Position numbers and translations under genes: made by a program. Positions 1-5,101 of a stretch of 5,101 nt of DNA are shown piece by piece. This DNA comes from Deltaproteobacteria bacterium. GTDB taxonomy: Bacteria > Myxococcota > Polyangia > Polyangiales > B10-G4. The stretch covers positions 1 to 5,101 of the forward strand of contig JAFDCW010000796.1 of assembly GCA_019312705.1 (NCBI GenBank), written 5' to 3'. Numbering within the stretch: the first letter of the stretch is position 1; each line of letters starts with the position of its first letter. The notes beneath the pieces were generated by a model. The model had not been told where the DNA came from and ran no database searches. It worked only from the letters and a program-made list of their open reading frames with translations.

Positions 1-23
1 GGGGTGTGGCTCCTTTCGAGTGA
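1..23 (+). repeat. Terminal inverted repeat, transposase 3' side
   Basis: The sequence starts GGGGTGTGGCTCCTTT and pairs with the reverse complement of 1605-1627. Mismatches fall at positions 10, 17, 18 and 21 of the repeat. The transposase stop codon follows immediately at 25-27. The repeat could extend left of the window by a few bases. Confidence 0.8.
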
Positions 24-24
24 G

Positions 25-1494
25 CTAAGCTGCGTCCCGGAGGTCGTGGTTTCGTTCGCGCTCGCGGTCGGCATGAAAACGTGAGTATTCCTCGAAGTGT
101 CCGCTGCATCGGAGCGTCCGGATGCGCAGGACGGCTTCGGCGCCGGCGATGCTCCAGCGAGCGCCGGTGATGGCCATGCGGTCGGCGATGATGTGGCGGC
201 AGGCGCCCTCGATGACACCGGTTGCGATGGGGAAGCCCCGCGCGAGCGCCTCGTCGAAGCGCAGTTCGCTGTAGCGCTTCTGAATGTAGTTCGCCGCGTC
301 GTCGACCTTCTTGCGTTTGGCTCCGGTCAGCTTGGCTTTTGTCGCTTTGGCACGAAGCCTCCGCGGAATGAGCTTGGCATTTCCTTCGAGCAGAGCCAGG
401 AGTTGCGTGCGTACCCATTGCTCGGCTTTGCGATCACCCTCGCGAAAAAATGACCAGGCAGCAGCCCAGAGGTACTCGATCACGTGCACGATATCGATGA
501 GCACGAAGACGTTGCGGAGCTTACGACGAGCGAGTTCTCTGCGGATCGGCCGATGGATGCGCATGTCGCCATCGACGAGCAAGACCCATGGACGTTTACG
601 TTTGGGGTCACGCCGTTCGGCATCGTCGAAGAGCTTGGCGACGGCCTGCTCCGTGTTGTCCTCGAGGTCGATTCGATAGCGCTTGCCGCGAGGTTTCGGA
701 CGCTTGCTCCGTAACCGTGCCTTGCCGCCATCAAGGACGTCTTCGACCCGCCGGGGTCGCGGTGAAACATCGTACGTCACGGACAGCATCACGGTCCGCT
801 TGCGGCCTTTCGGCTCGCCCCGGGAGGCACGCTTCTCCAGTTTTGGCGTGGTGTTCTGGGCCCGCTTACGCGTGGCTTCGCGCAAGTCCTGCGGGCGCAC
901 CACGACGCCTTTGCCGTCAATGCTGAGCACGAGGACATCGTCAGACGGCGCCCTGTCGTGCTCCAGCCCGTCGTAAAACGATTCGATGTCCTGGGAGAAG
1001 TGGCCCACCAGTTCCTCGACTTGGCGCTTTCCAATCGACAGGCCTGTGGCCGCGCAGAGGTCCCTCGTGGATGCTTCGAAGGAGCCCCGGCTCGCACGAT
1101 CGGCAGCCATCTGGCGAACACCGAGCGATGCCTTGCTCCGCGGCAAGTTCAAATCAGCGTCCACCGGGTGCGCGTTGGGTGCGCCGGGAGTCCGGTAGGC
1201 CAGCCGGCCCACTCGTACCGGCCCCACGATCGTGTCCAGGGCGCGACTCGACTTCTCCACCCGGTGGCGCGCAACGCCGTCCCGCCCGATGACCACCGGG
1301 CGCCGGCGCTCCCCAGCTGCGCGGTGATCGAGAAAGTCCTGCAGCGCTCGGCGCGCGACCTCTCGACCACGCTGGGCCACTCCGGCCTCGAGCTCGTCGT
1401 GGCAAAGTGTTCCGCCTGCATCGAGAAACTGCTTCAGTTCGTCAAACGCAGCGTCCGCGCCGGCAAAGTCGATCGACTTCGGGTAGCCTTCCAT
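25..1494 (-). CDS. ISKra4-family DDE transposase
   Basis: This 489-residue protein should catalyse cutting and joining of the element's ends during transposition. Likely acidic catalytic residues are visible in the usual ISKra4 contexts: Asp193 in LSIDGKGV, Asp308/Asp310 in LLVDGD, and Glu429 in GVIEGACRH. Other family-like blocks are the IDIVHVIEYLW segment (333-343), the conserved stretch DRMAITGARWS (438-448) and GAEAVLRIR (451-459). A basic linker runs from about 205 to 275. The length is normal for the family and the frame is intact. The ATG at 1494 is well supported by GGAGG six bases upstream. The C-terminal HADRERERNHDLRDAA ends 24 bp from the element tip. Family assignment rests on recalled motifs rather than a search. 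Confidence 0.93.
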   Translation of the reverse strand: MEGYPKSIDFAGADAAFDELKQFLDAGGTLCHDELEAGVAQRGREVARRALQDFLDHRAAGERRRPVVIGRDGVARHRVEKSSRALDTIVGPVRVGRLAYRTPGAPNAHPVDADLNLPRSKASLGVRQMAADRASRGSFEASTRDLCAATGLSIGKRQVEELVGHFSQDIESFYDGLEHDRAPSDDVLVLSIDGKGVVVRPQDLREATRKRAQNTTPKLEKRASRGEPKGRKRTVMLSVTYDVSPRPRRVEDVLDGGKARLRSKRPKPRGKRYRIDLEDNTEQAVAKLFDDAERRDPKRKRPWVLLVDGDMRIHRPIRRELARRKLRNVFVLIDIVHVIEYLWAAAWSFFREGDRKAEQWVRTQLLALLEGNAKLIPRRLRAKATKAKLTGAKRKKVDDAANYIQKRYSELRFDEALARGFPIATGVIEGACRHIIADRMAITGARWSIAGAEAVLRIRTLRCSGHFEEYSRFHADRERERNHDLRDAA

Positions 1495-1500
1495 CGGGTG

Positions 1501-1505
1501 CCTCC
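1501..1505 (-). promoter_or_regulatory. Ribosome binding site of the transposase
   Basis: The minus strand reads GGAGG, then CACCCG, then the ATG at 1494. A five-base Shine-Dalgarno core with a six-base spacer is near ideal. It fixes the transposase start and argues against other in-frame starts. Confidence 0.75.
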
Positions 1506-1510
1506 GGGTC

Positions 1511-1538
1511 TGAAGTGGTTGGGTTGCACCTCACTTCA
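1511..1538. other. Small inverted repeat in the transposase leader
   Basis: TGAAGTG at 1511-1517 is mirrored by CACTTCA at 1532-1538, with a 14-base gap. It lies just upstream of the transposase ribosome binding site, inside the transcribed leader or near the promoter. It could form an RNA hairpin or be a protein-binding site. Only a 7-bp stem is seen, so function is speculative. An 8-bp direct repeat CACCCGAC also occurs in the same leader at 1549-1556 and 1568-1575. Confidence 0.3.
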
Positions 1539-1604
1539 TGCCCGAGAGCACCCGACTTTAAAAGCCCCACCCGACGTAACCCCGAAGAAACCGCTCCCGT
1601 GAGG

Positions 1605-1627
1605 TCCCTTCAAAGGATCCACACCCC
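1605..1627 (-). repeat. Terminal inverted repeat, transposase 5' side
   Basis: On the minus strand this reads GGGGTGTGGATCCTTT and then continues with partial identity, 19 of 23 bases matching the other end. Sequence similarity to the left end stops after this point. Base 1628 is therefore taken as the first host base. Confidence 0.8.
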
Positions 1628-1634
1628 TTGTTTA

Positions 1635-1836
<202 letters not shown>

Positions 1837-1847
1837 TGATCAACGCC

Positions 1848-2768
1848 ATGAGATCGAAGTACGCGTGGTCATGGCTGCTGGTCCTCGCCCTCGCCTGCGG
1901 CTCCGCGCCCTCATCGGGCCCACGAGCCCCCGCGAGCCAGCCCGCGGCTGCAGCGCATGCTCCGGCGCCGGCCGTCGAAGCGCCGCCCGAGGCCATCACC
2001 CTTCGCCTCGCGACCTTCAACATCCAGGTCCTCGGGCCCGCCAAGGCCAGTCGACCCGAAGTCCTCGAGGCCCTCGCCGAGATCATTCGCGGGTACGACG
2101 TGGTGGCCGTTCAGGAGATCAAAGACGTGTCGGGGGAGGCGCCAGTGAGCCTGCTGTCGGCCGTCAACGCCGACCCGGACGGTCCCGAGTTCGCTATGGC
2201 GCTGTCGCCGCGGACCGGCTTGCAGCCCGATGACCGGCGGTCCCAGGAGCAGTACGCCTACTTCTACCGAACCGAGCGGCTGCGCGCGCTGGGCGAGGGC
2301 ACGCTTTACGACGACTCGTCCCACGACCACTTCCAACGCGAGCCGTACCTCAGCCGCTTCGAGTTCATCGACACCGACGTCTCGTTCGTGCTGATCAACG
2401 TGCATACGCGGCCGCGGTCGGCGCTGGCGGAGATCGCGGCCATGGAGCAGGTCTTCACCTGGGCCAAGGCATTATACGAGGACGAAGAGGTCTTCATCGC
2501 CCTCGGCGACTTCAACGCAGGGTGCGGCTACGCATCGGAAGATGACCTCGACGCGCTACCCATCCACGGCGAAGCCTACGATTGGGTGGTGCCCCACTCG
2601 GCCGATACCAACGTGGCCGGGAGCGCCTGCCCCTACGACCGCATCGTCATCGCCGCCCCCGAAGGAAACGACCTCGTCCAGGACTGGGGTGTGCACCGGG
2701 CATTCGAGGACACGGCCATATCGGATCACTTTCCCGTGTGGGTCGACCTCCGGTGGTCTCCCCCCTAA
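1848..2768 (+). CDS. DNase I-family nuclease, probable lipoprotein
   Basis: A 306-residue endonuclease/exonuclease/phosphatase-fold protein, closest in motifs to DNase I, predicted to hydrolyse DNA outside the cytoplasm. Residues 1-17 form a signal peptide (MRSK, hydrophobic core, LALAC) with Cys17 as a likely lipidation site. An Ala/Pro linker (18-48) precedes the catalytic domain. DNase I landmarks are all present: Asn58 (TFNIQ), Glu90 (VQEI), Glu134 (EQYAYFYR), His186 (NVHTRP), Asp221 and Asn223 (GDFNAGC), Asp264 (CPYDRIV) and His294 (SDHFPV). Cys226 and Cys261 match the structural disulfide pair of DNase I, which fits export. The ATG at 1836 would add four residues (MINA); neither start has a clear ribosome binding site. 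The open frame continues upstream through hexamer array 1 into the IS, but that part is not credible coding sequence. The stop codon lies inside a 31-bp direct repeat. Substrate is inferred from motifs. Confidence 0.9.
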   Translation: MRSKYAWSWLLVLALACGSAPSSGPRAPASQPAAAAHAPAPAVEAPPEAITLRLATFNIQVLGPAKASRPEVLEALAEIIRGYDVVAVQEIKDVSGEAPVSLLSAVNADPDGPEFAMALSPRTGLQPDDRRSQEQYAYFYRTERLRALGEGTLYDDSSHDHFQREPYLSRFEFIDTDVSFVLINVHTRPRSALAEIAAMEQVFTWAKALYEDEEVFIALGDFNAGCGYASEDDLDALPIHGEAYDWVVPHSADTNVAGSACPYDRIVIAAPEGNDLVQDWGVHRAFEDTAISDHFPVWVDLRWSPP

Positions 2769-2790
2769 CAAGAAGGCACCACGAGAGGCG
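2760..2790. repeat. 31-bp direct repeat, copy 1
   Basis: This 31-bp stretch (CCCCCCTAACAAG through GAGAGGCG) is repeated exactly at 2840-2870, an offset of 80 bp. It includes the last Pro codon and the TAA stop of the nuclease gene. Its second half is a diverged copy of the start of the 52-bp tandem unit further along (AAC.AGAAGGC.CC.CGAG). Confidence 0.85.
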
Positions 2791-2794
2791 AGGC

Positions 2795-2842
2795 GCGCAG
2801 AGCCGATAGGCCGCCGGCCGTGGCGCCGGGAGTGCCGCACCC
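2795..2842. repeat. 48-bp closing block, copy 1
   Basis: It begins GCGCAGAGCCGATAGGCCG and ends AGTGCCGCACCC. A similar 48-bp block, with roughly four fifths of positions matching, lies at 3001-3048. In both places it closes a repeat module. Here it is followed by the second 31-bp repeat; at the other copy it is followed by hexamer array 2. Confidence 0.7.
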
Positions 2843-2870
2843 CCCTAACAAGAAGGCACCACGAGAGGCG
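2840..2870. repeat. 31-bp direct repeat, copy 2
   Basis: An exact second copy of 2760-2790. It runs straight into the 52-bp tandem repeat, and its AACAAGAAGGC portion acts as a diverged first unit of that tandem array. Confidence 0.85.
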
Positions 2871-3002
2871 GCCCGAGGCGGCAGCGCGACGCAGTCGCAA
2901 ACTAGAAGGCGCCGCGAGGGCGGCCCGAGGCGGCAGCGCGACGCAGTCGCAAACTAGAAGGCGCCGCGAGGGCGGCCCGAGGCGGCAGCGCGACGCAGTC
3001 GC
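2867..3002. repeat. 52-bp tandem repeat, about 2.6 copies
   Basis: Units start with GCCCGAGGCGGCAGC at 2871, 2923 and 2975, and the visible parts are identical. The third unit stops after 28 bases at 3002, where the 48-bp closing block takes over. Each unit holds the small palindrome GCGAC-GCA-GTCGC, a 5-bp stem with a 3-base loop. The perfect identity points to recent duplication. No convincing coding sequence covers it, and there are no distinct spacers, so it is not a CRISPR array. Confidence 0.9.
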
Positions 3003-3048
3003 GCAGAGCCGACAGGCCGACCGTAGCGGCGCCGGAAGTGCCTCACCC
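3001..3048. repeat. 48-bp closing block, copy 2
   Basis: It begins GCGCAGAGCCGACAGGCCG and ends AGTGCCTCACCC, a diverged copy of 2795-2842. It ends six bases before the second GTTCCC array, so the composite repeat and the hexamer array may form one larger unit. Confidence 0.7.
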
Positions 3049-3054
3049 TCACCC

Positions 3055-3132
3055 GTTCCCGTTCCCGTTCCCGTTCCCGTTCCCGTTCCCGTTCCCGTTT
3101 CCGTTCCCGTTCCCGTTCCCGTTCCCGCTCCC
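3055..3132. repeat. GTTCCC hexamer array 2, 13 units
   Basis: Thirteen hexamers in one register: eleven perfect GTTCCC, one GTTTCC (3097) and a terminal GCTCCC (3127). Array 1 also ends with GCTCCC, and both have the same orientation. The minus strand (GGGAAC)n gives several overlapping G-quadruplex motifs, for example across 3055-3096. It ends 44 bp before the preferred GTG start of the Cys-rich lipoprotein gene, nearly the same distance as array 1 from the nuclease start. Confidence 0.95.
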
Positions 3133-3164
3133 GCGTCCAGTGCCGTGTCCGGGGCCGCGTCGTG

Positions 3165-3170
3165 TATGCT
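3165..3170 (+). promoter_or_regulatory. Possible -10 element TATGCT
   Basis: TATGCT resembles the sigma-70 -10 consensus at four of six positions and lies six bases before the GTG at 3177. If used, transcription would begin at or next to that GTG, giving a leaderless mRNA. No good -35 is seen. The placement rests on pattern only. Confidence 0.3.
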
Positions 3171-3176
3171 TGGGCC

Positions 3177-4025
3177 GTGCATAAACTATTCCCCATTCTC
3201 ATTGCCCTACTGCTCTCGGCCCCGTCCCTCGGATGTGGTGACGATTCGCCGCCGGTGCTTTCGGACTCGAGCACCGGGGATGGGGGAGCCGATGGCTCGA
3301 CCGATGGTGGCCCCGGCACGGACTCGGGCCCTGGGGCCGACGGAGGGCCCGGAGACACCGGCACGCCGATCGACTCCGGCGCCCCGACCGACGCGGCGAT
3401 GGACACCGGGCCCGTCTCGATGCCGTGCACGGCGATCGGCCCCTGCGATCCCTTCGACCCGACGAGCTGTGCCGACGGAGAGGGATGCCAGCCGGGGATC
3501 GGCATGACCGAGTGCGTCACCCTCGACCCCGCCGCGGGCGACCTCGGCGAGACCTGCGCCCTCCCCGACGAATGCGCCGCGGGCCTGCTCTGCCTCAACT
3601 TCGGCGACGGTCCAGCCTGCGAGCGCATGTGTCCGAATGGCTCGATCGGTTTTTGCGGCGCGGGCCAGGGCTGCAGCGGGGCCATCGGCGGCGACATGTG
3701 CATCCGCATCTGCCGAAGCATCCCGACCCCCTGCGACATCTTCGCGCAAGACTGCGCAGGCACCGACGAGGCCTGCACCCTCGCGCGCAACCCGGAGACC
3801 AGAGAGCCCTACACGGGGTGCCGCCCGGCCGGTACCCAGGGGCGCGGCATGGCCTGCGGCGGAACCGACGGTCAGTGCCAGGCGGGCCTGATCTGCCTCG
3901 GCGAGGCAGGCATCAACGCCTGCCGCCAGGTATGCGGCCCAGACGGCGGCGACCCGACCTGCTCAGACCCAGGCGAAGCCTGCACAGGCATGTCCACGAC
4001 CTGGATGGTCCCCTACTGCCGATGA
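3177..4025 (+). CDS. Cysteine-rich lipoprotein with duplicated modules
   Basis: I do not recognise a named family; the style is that of myxobacterial Cys-rich outer-surface lipoproteins. With GTG 3177 as start the product has 282 residues. It opens MHKLFPILIALLLSAPSLGC, a signal peptide with a lipobox-like end and Cys20 as the lipid site. About 60 residues of Asp/Gly/Ser/Thr/Pro-rich linker follow. The remaining 200 residues contain 26 cysteines, an even number suited to disulfides in an oxidising compartment. They fall into two alternating patterns: A (GPCDPFDPTSC and TPCDIFAQDC) and B (C-x5/6-C-x5-C-x8-C-x3-C, first Cys at about 127 and 227). This makes an A-B-A-B layout from a tandem duplication of about 95-100 residues. 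An in-frame GTG at 3162 would add five residues; neither start has a clear ribosome binding site. Hexamer array 2 lies just upstream. Function is unknown; surface binding or adhesion is only a guess. Confidence 0.85.
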   Translation: MHKLFPILIALLLSAPSLGCGDDSPPVLSDSSTGDGGADGSTDGGPGTDSGPGADGGPGDTGTPIDSGAPTDAAMDTGPVSMPCTAIGPCDPFDPTSCADGEGCQPGIGMTECVTLDPAAGDLGETCALPDECAAGLLCLNFGDGPACERMCPNGSIGFCGAGQGCSGAIGGDMCIRICRSIPTPCDIFAQDCAGTDEACTLARNPETREPYTGCRPAGTQGRGMACGGTDGQCQAGLICLGEAGINACRQVCGPDGGDPTCSDPGEACTGMSTTWMVPYCR

Positions 4026-4129
4026 CTGGGGATTGAGGATCTGGGCGTCCCCCCCGGGGGAACGTTTCTCGGAGGGCTCCGGACCACAATCGCGAGGACG
4101 TCGGCATAGCCGATTGCAGGCGCCACCCA
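4026..4129. other. Intergenic gap before the porin gene
   Basis: These 104 bases separate the lipoprotein stop from the porin start. A C-run meeting a G-run (4049-4060) is present, but its loop would be too small for a good hairpin and no T-tract follows, so I do not call a terminator. There is no hexamer array here, unlike upstream of the other two host genes. GCAGG at 4116-4120 could be a weak ribosome binding site for the ATG at 4130. Confidence 0.4.
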
Positions 4130-5101
4130 ATGGGCTATGGTCCGCGCGCTGTGCGGACCGTCCTCCTCTCAGGCTTGCTGATCGCGCTCTTTTCTGGGGC
4201 GGCGCCTAGCCTCGCGCAGACCCCAGCGCCGGGGGTCACCGAGGCCGCCGGCGACTCGGAGGGAGAGGCGTCGGACCCAGGCACGCCCGAGGACAACGGG
4301 GCCCCGGATGACGGAGATCCCGTCGTCGACGATCAGACACCCGCCGGCAACGCCCCGCCCCTCGACGCTGCCGTTGACGACGAGACCACGTCAGCCAACG
4401 CCCGAGGCACCGACGTCGCCGGCACGGCAGCGGCTGGGGCCGGTAGCCAGCCGGCGAGCCCTGAGGCCGCCGCGGCCGCAGCCGCCGAAGCCGAGGGCGA
4501 TGAGACCGGCCAGGCCGACGACGACGCCGGCGATGACGAAGAGGGCCTCCCGGAGTTCTGGTCGGCGTTCGCGTTCGGCTCCTATGGGCGTGTCGTGGCC
4601 GCGTCCGATCTCATGGGGGGCACCGGCCGCGACGCGGACATCGTCGCCTTCGACCCGCGCATCGACGAGGGCACCTACCTCGAGCTCGAGCTGCGCCGGG
4701 AAGACCAATGGGCCTTCATGCAGTCGAAAATCGTCGCCACCCTGGCGATCGGCGGTCCGCTATTCCACTTCGACGGGGACTTCGACGAGGTCCTTGCGAT
4801 CCGCAACCTCTACCTCGAGCTCATCGACGTCGCCGCCCCGGGCATTTCCCTCTGGGCGGGCTCGCGCATGTGGCGCGGCGACGACATGTACCTGCTCGAC
4901 ACGTGGCCCCTGGACAACCTCAACGCGGTCGGCGGTGGCCTCGACTACACCCACGACCTCTTCCAGGTGCGCAGCGCCGTCGCCCTAGCCCGCCCCAACG
5001 ACCCCTTCCAGACGCAGATCATCGACGTGCCCCCGGAAGACGGCAGCTTCACTCCGACCGACGTCTTCATCCTCGACCGCCCGCGCCTGGTCCTGGCCCT
5101 C
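4130..5101 (+). CDS. LamB-type carbohydrate porin, 5' part
   Basis: The frame is open from ATG 4130 to the last base of the window (324 codons, no stop), so the C-terminal part is missing. Residues 1-29 look like a signal peptide (basic start, VLLSGLLIALFSG core, cleavage after PSLA). Residues 30-139 are a low-complexity stretch rich in Asp, Glu, Ala, Gly and Pro. The barrel-like part then begins (FWSAFAFGSYGRV, 143-155), with alternating strands such as TYLELELRRED (182-192). The block ISLWAGSRMWRGDDMYLLD (239-257) followed by WPLDNLNAVGGG resembles the maltoporin segment around WAGKRFYQRHDVHMID. A trimeric outer-membrane channel for sugars is the likely role; the substrate cannot be told. 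GTG at 4151 is an alternative start, but ATG 4130 gives a better basic N-region and has a weak GCAGG nine bases upstream. Confidence 0.8.
   Translation, partial: MGYGPRAVRTVLLSGLLIALFSGAAPSLAQTPAPGVTEAAGDSEGEASDPGTPEDNGAPDDGDPVVDDQTPAGNAPPLDAAVDDETTSANARGTDVAGTAAAGAGSQPASPEAAAAAAAEAEGDETGQADDDAGDDEEGLPEFWSAFAFGSYGRVVAASDLMGGTGRDADIVAFDPRIDEGTYLELELRREDQWAFMQSKIVATLAIGGPLFHFDGDFDEVLAIRNLYLELIDVAAPGISLWAGSRMWRGDDMYLLDTWPLDNLNAVGGGLDYTHDLFQVRSAVALARPNDPFQTQIIDVPPEDGSFTPTDVFILDRPRLVLAL

Larger units (their letters stand above)
1..1627 (-). mobile_element. Complete ISKra4-family insertion sequence
   Basis: A single transposase gene on the minus strand is enclosed by imperfect inverted repeats. 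The first 23 bases of the window match the reverse complement of 1605-1627 at 19 of 23 positions, including an unbroken GGGGTGTGG at both tips. The transposase stop codon lies just inside one end (25-27). A leader of about 110 bp separates its start codon from the other repeat. The 1627-bp length, lone DDE transposase and single-gene layout fit the ISKra4 family. The window begins exactly at the outer repeat tip, so the left flank and any target-site duplication cannot be seen; the right flank begins TTGTTTAG at 1628. The element sits 47 bp from the first hexamer array. I see no frameshift or internal stop, so it may be active. Confidence 0.85.

Noticed and set aside
2867..3002. CRISPR-like repeat
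   Set aside because: Units are contiguous 52-bp tandem copies with no variable spacers and no cas genes.
2542..3507. Plus-strand 321-codon open frame with PVPV repeat
   Set aside because: It is out of frame with the nuclease and the lipoprotein genes it overlaps, crosses both repeat regions and gives Arg/Pro-rich sequence typical of shadow frames in GC-rich DNA.
2954..3790. Minus-strand 278-codon open frame
   Set aside because: It is antisense to the Cys-rich lipoprotein and carries RE repeats from array 2. No recognisable domain is present.
4046..4070. Terminator hairpin after the lipoprotein gene
   Set aside because: The C-run and G-run abut, leaving no loop for a stable stem, and no T-tract follows.
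4308..4988. Plus-strand 226-codon open frame
   Set aside because: Its Ser/Thr/Arg/Pro-rich product is a shadow of the porin frame, which encodes a signal peptide and LamB-like blocks.

Overview
The window is high-GC DNA with strong GC preference at third codon positions. It carries Asp/Gly-rich and Ala/Pro-rich lipoproteins, GTG start candidates and a LamB-like porin. This combination suggests a Gram-negative bacterium of the Myxococcota (Deltaproteobacteria) type. That assignment is an inference from style, not from a marker gene.

Layout. (1) Positions 1-1627 are one apparently complete insertion sequence of the ISKra4 type. It has 23-bp imperfect terminal inverted repeats at 1-23 and 1605-1627 and a single intact 489-residue transposase on the minus strand with a good Shine-Dalgarno. 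(2) Positions 1675-1800 are a 21-unit array of the hexamer GTTCCC (GGGAAC on the minus strand). It ends 35 to 47 bp before (3) a plus-strand gene for a DNase I-family nuclease (about 1848-2768) with a lipoprotein-type signal peptide and all the family's catalytic residues. (4) Positions 2760-3048 hold a nested composite repeat: a 31-bp direct repeat, a 52-bp tandem repeat and a 48-bp closing block present twice. It leads into (5) a second GTTCCC array of 13 units at 3055-3132. (6) Next comes a cysteine-rich lipoprotein gene (about 3177-4025), whose 26 mature-region cysteines form a tandemly duplicated A-B-A-B pattern. (7) From about 4130 to the window edge runs the 5' part of a LamB/maltoporin-type carbohydrate porin with a signal peptide and a long acidic, Ala-rich N-terminal extension. 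Its reading frame is open to the last base, so it is cut by the window.

The three host genes all point the same way and all encode exported envelope proteins. Their spacing (about 400 and 104 nt) and unrelated families do not suggest a tight operon. The most unusual structure is the pair of same-orientation hexamer arrays. Each lies just upstream of a lipoprotein gene, together they bracket the nuclease gene, and both can form G-quadruplexes on the minus strand. The hexamer has no stop codon in any of six frames, so it produces several long spurious open frames (RE, GN, VP or SR repeats) that should not be annotated.
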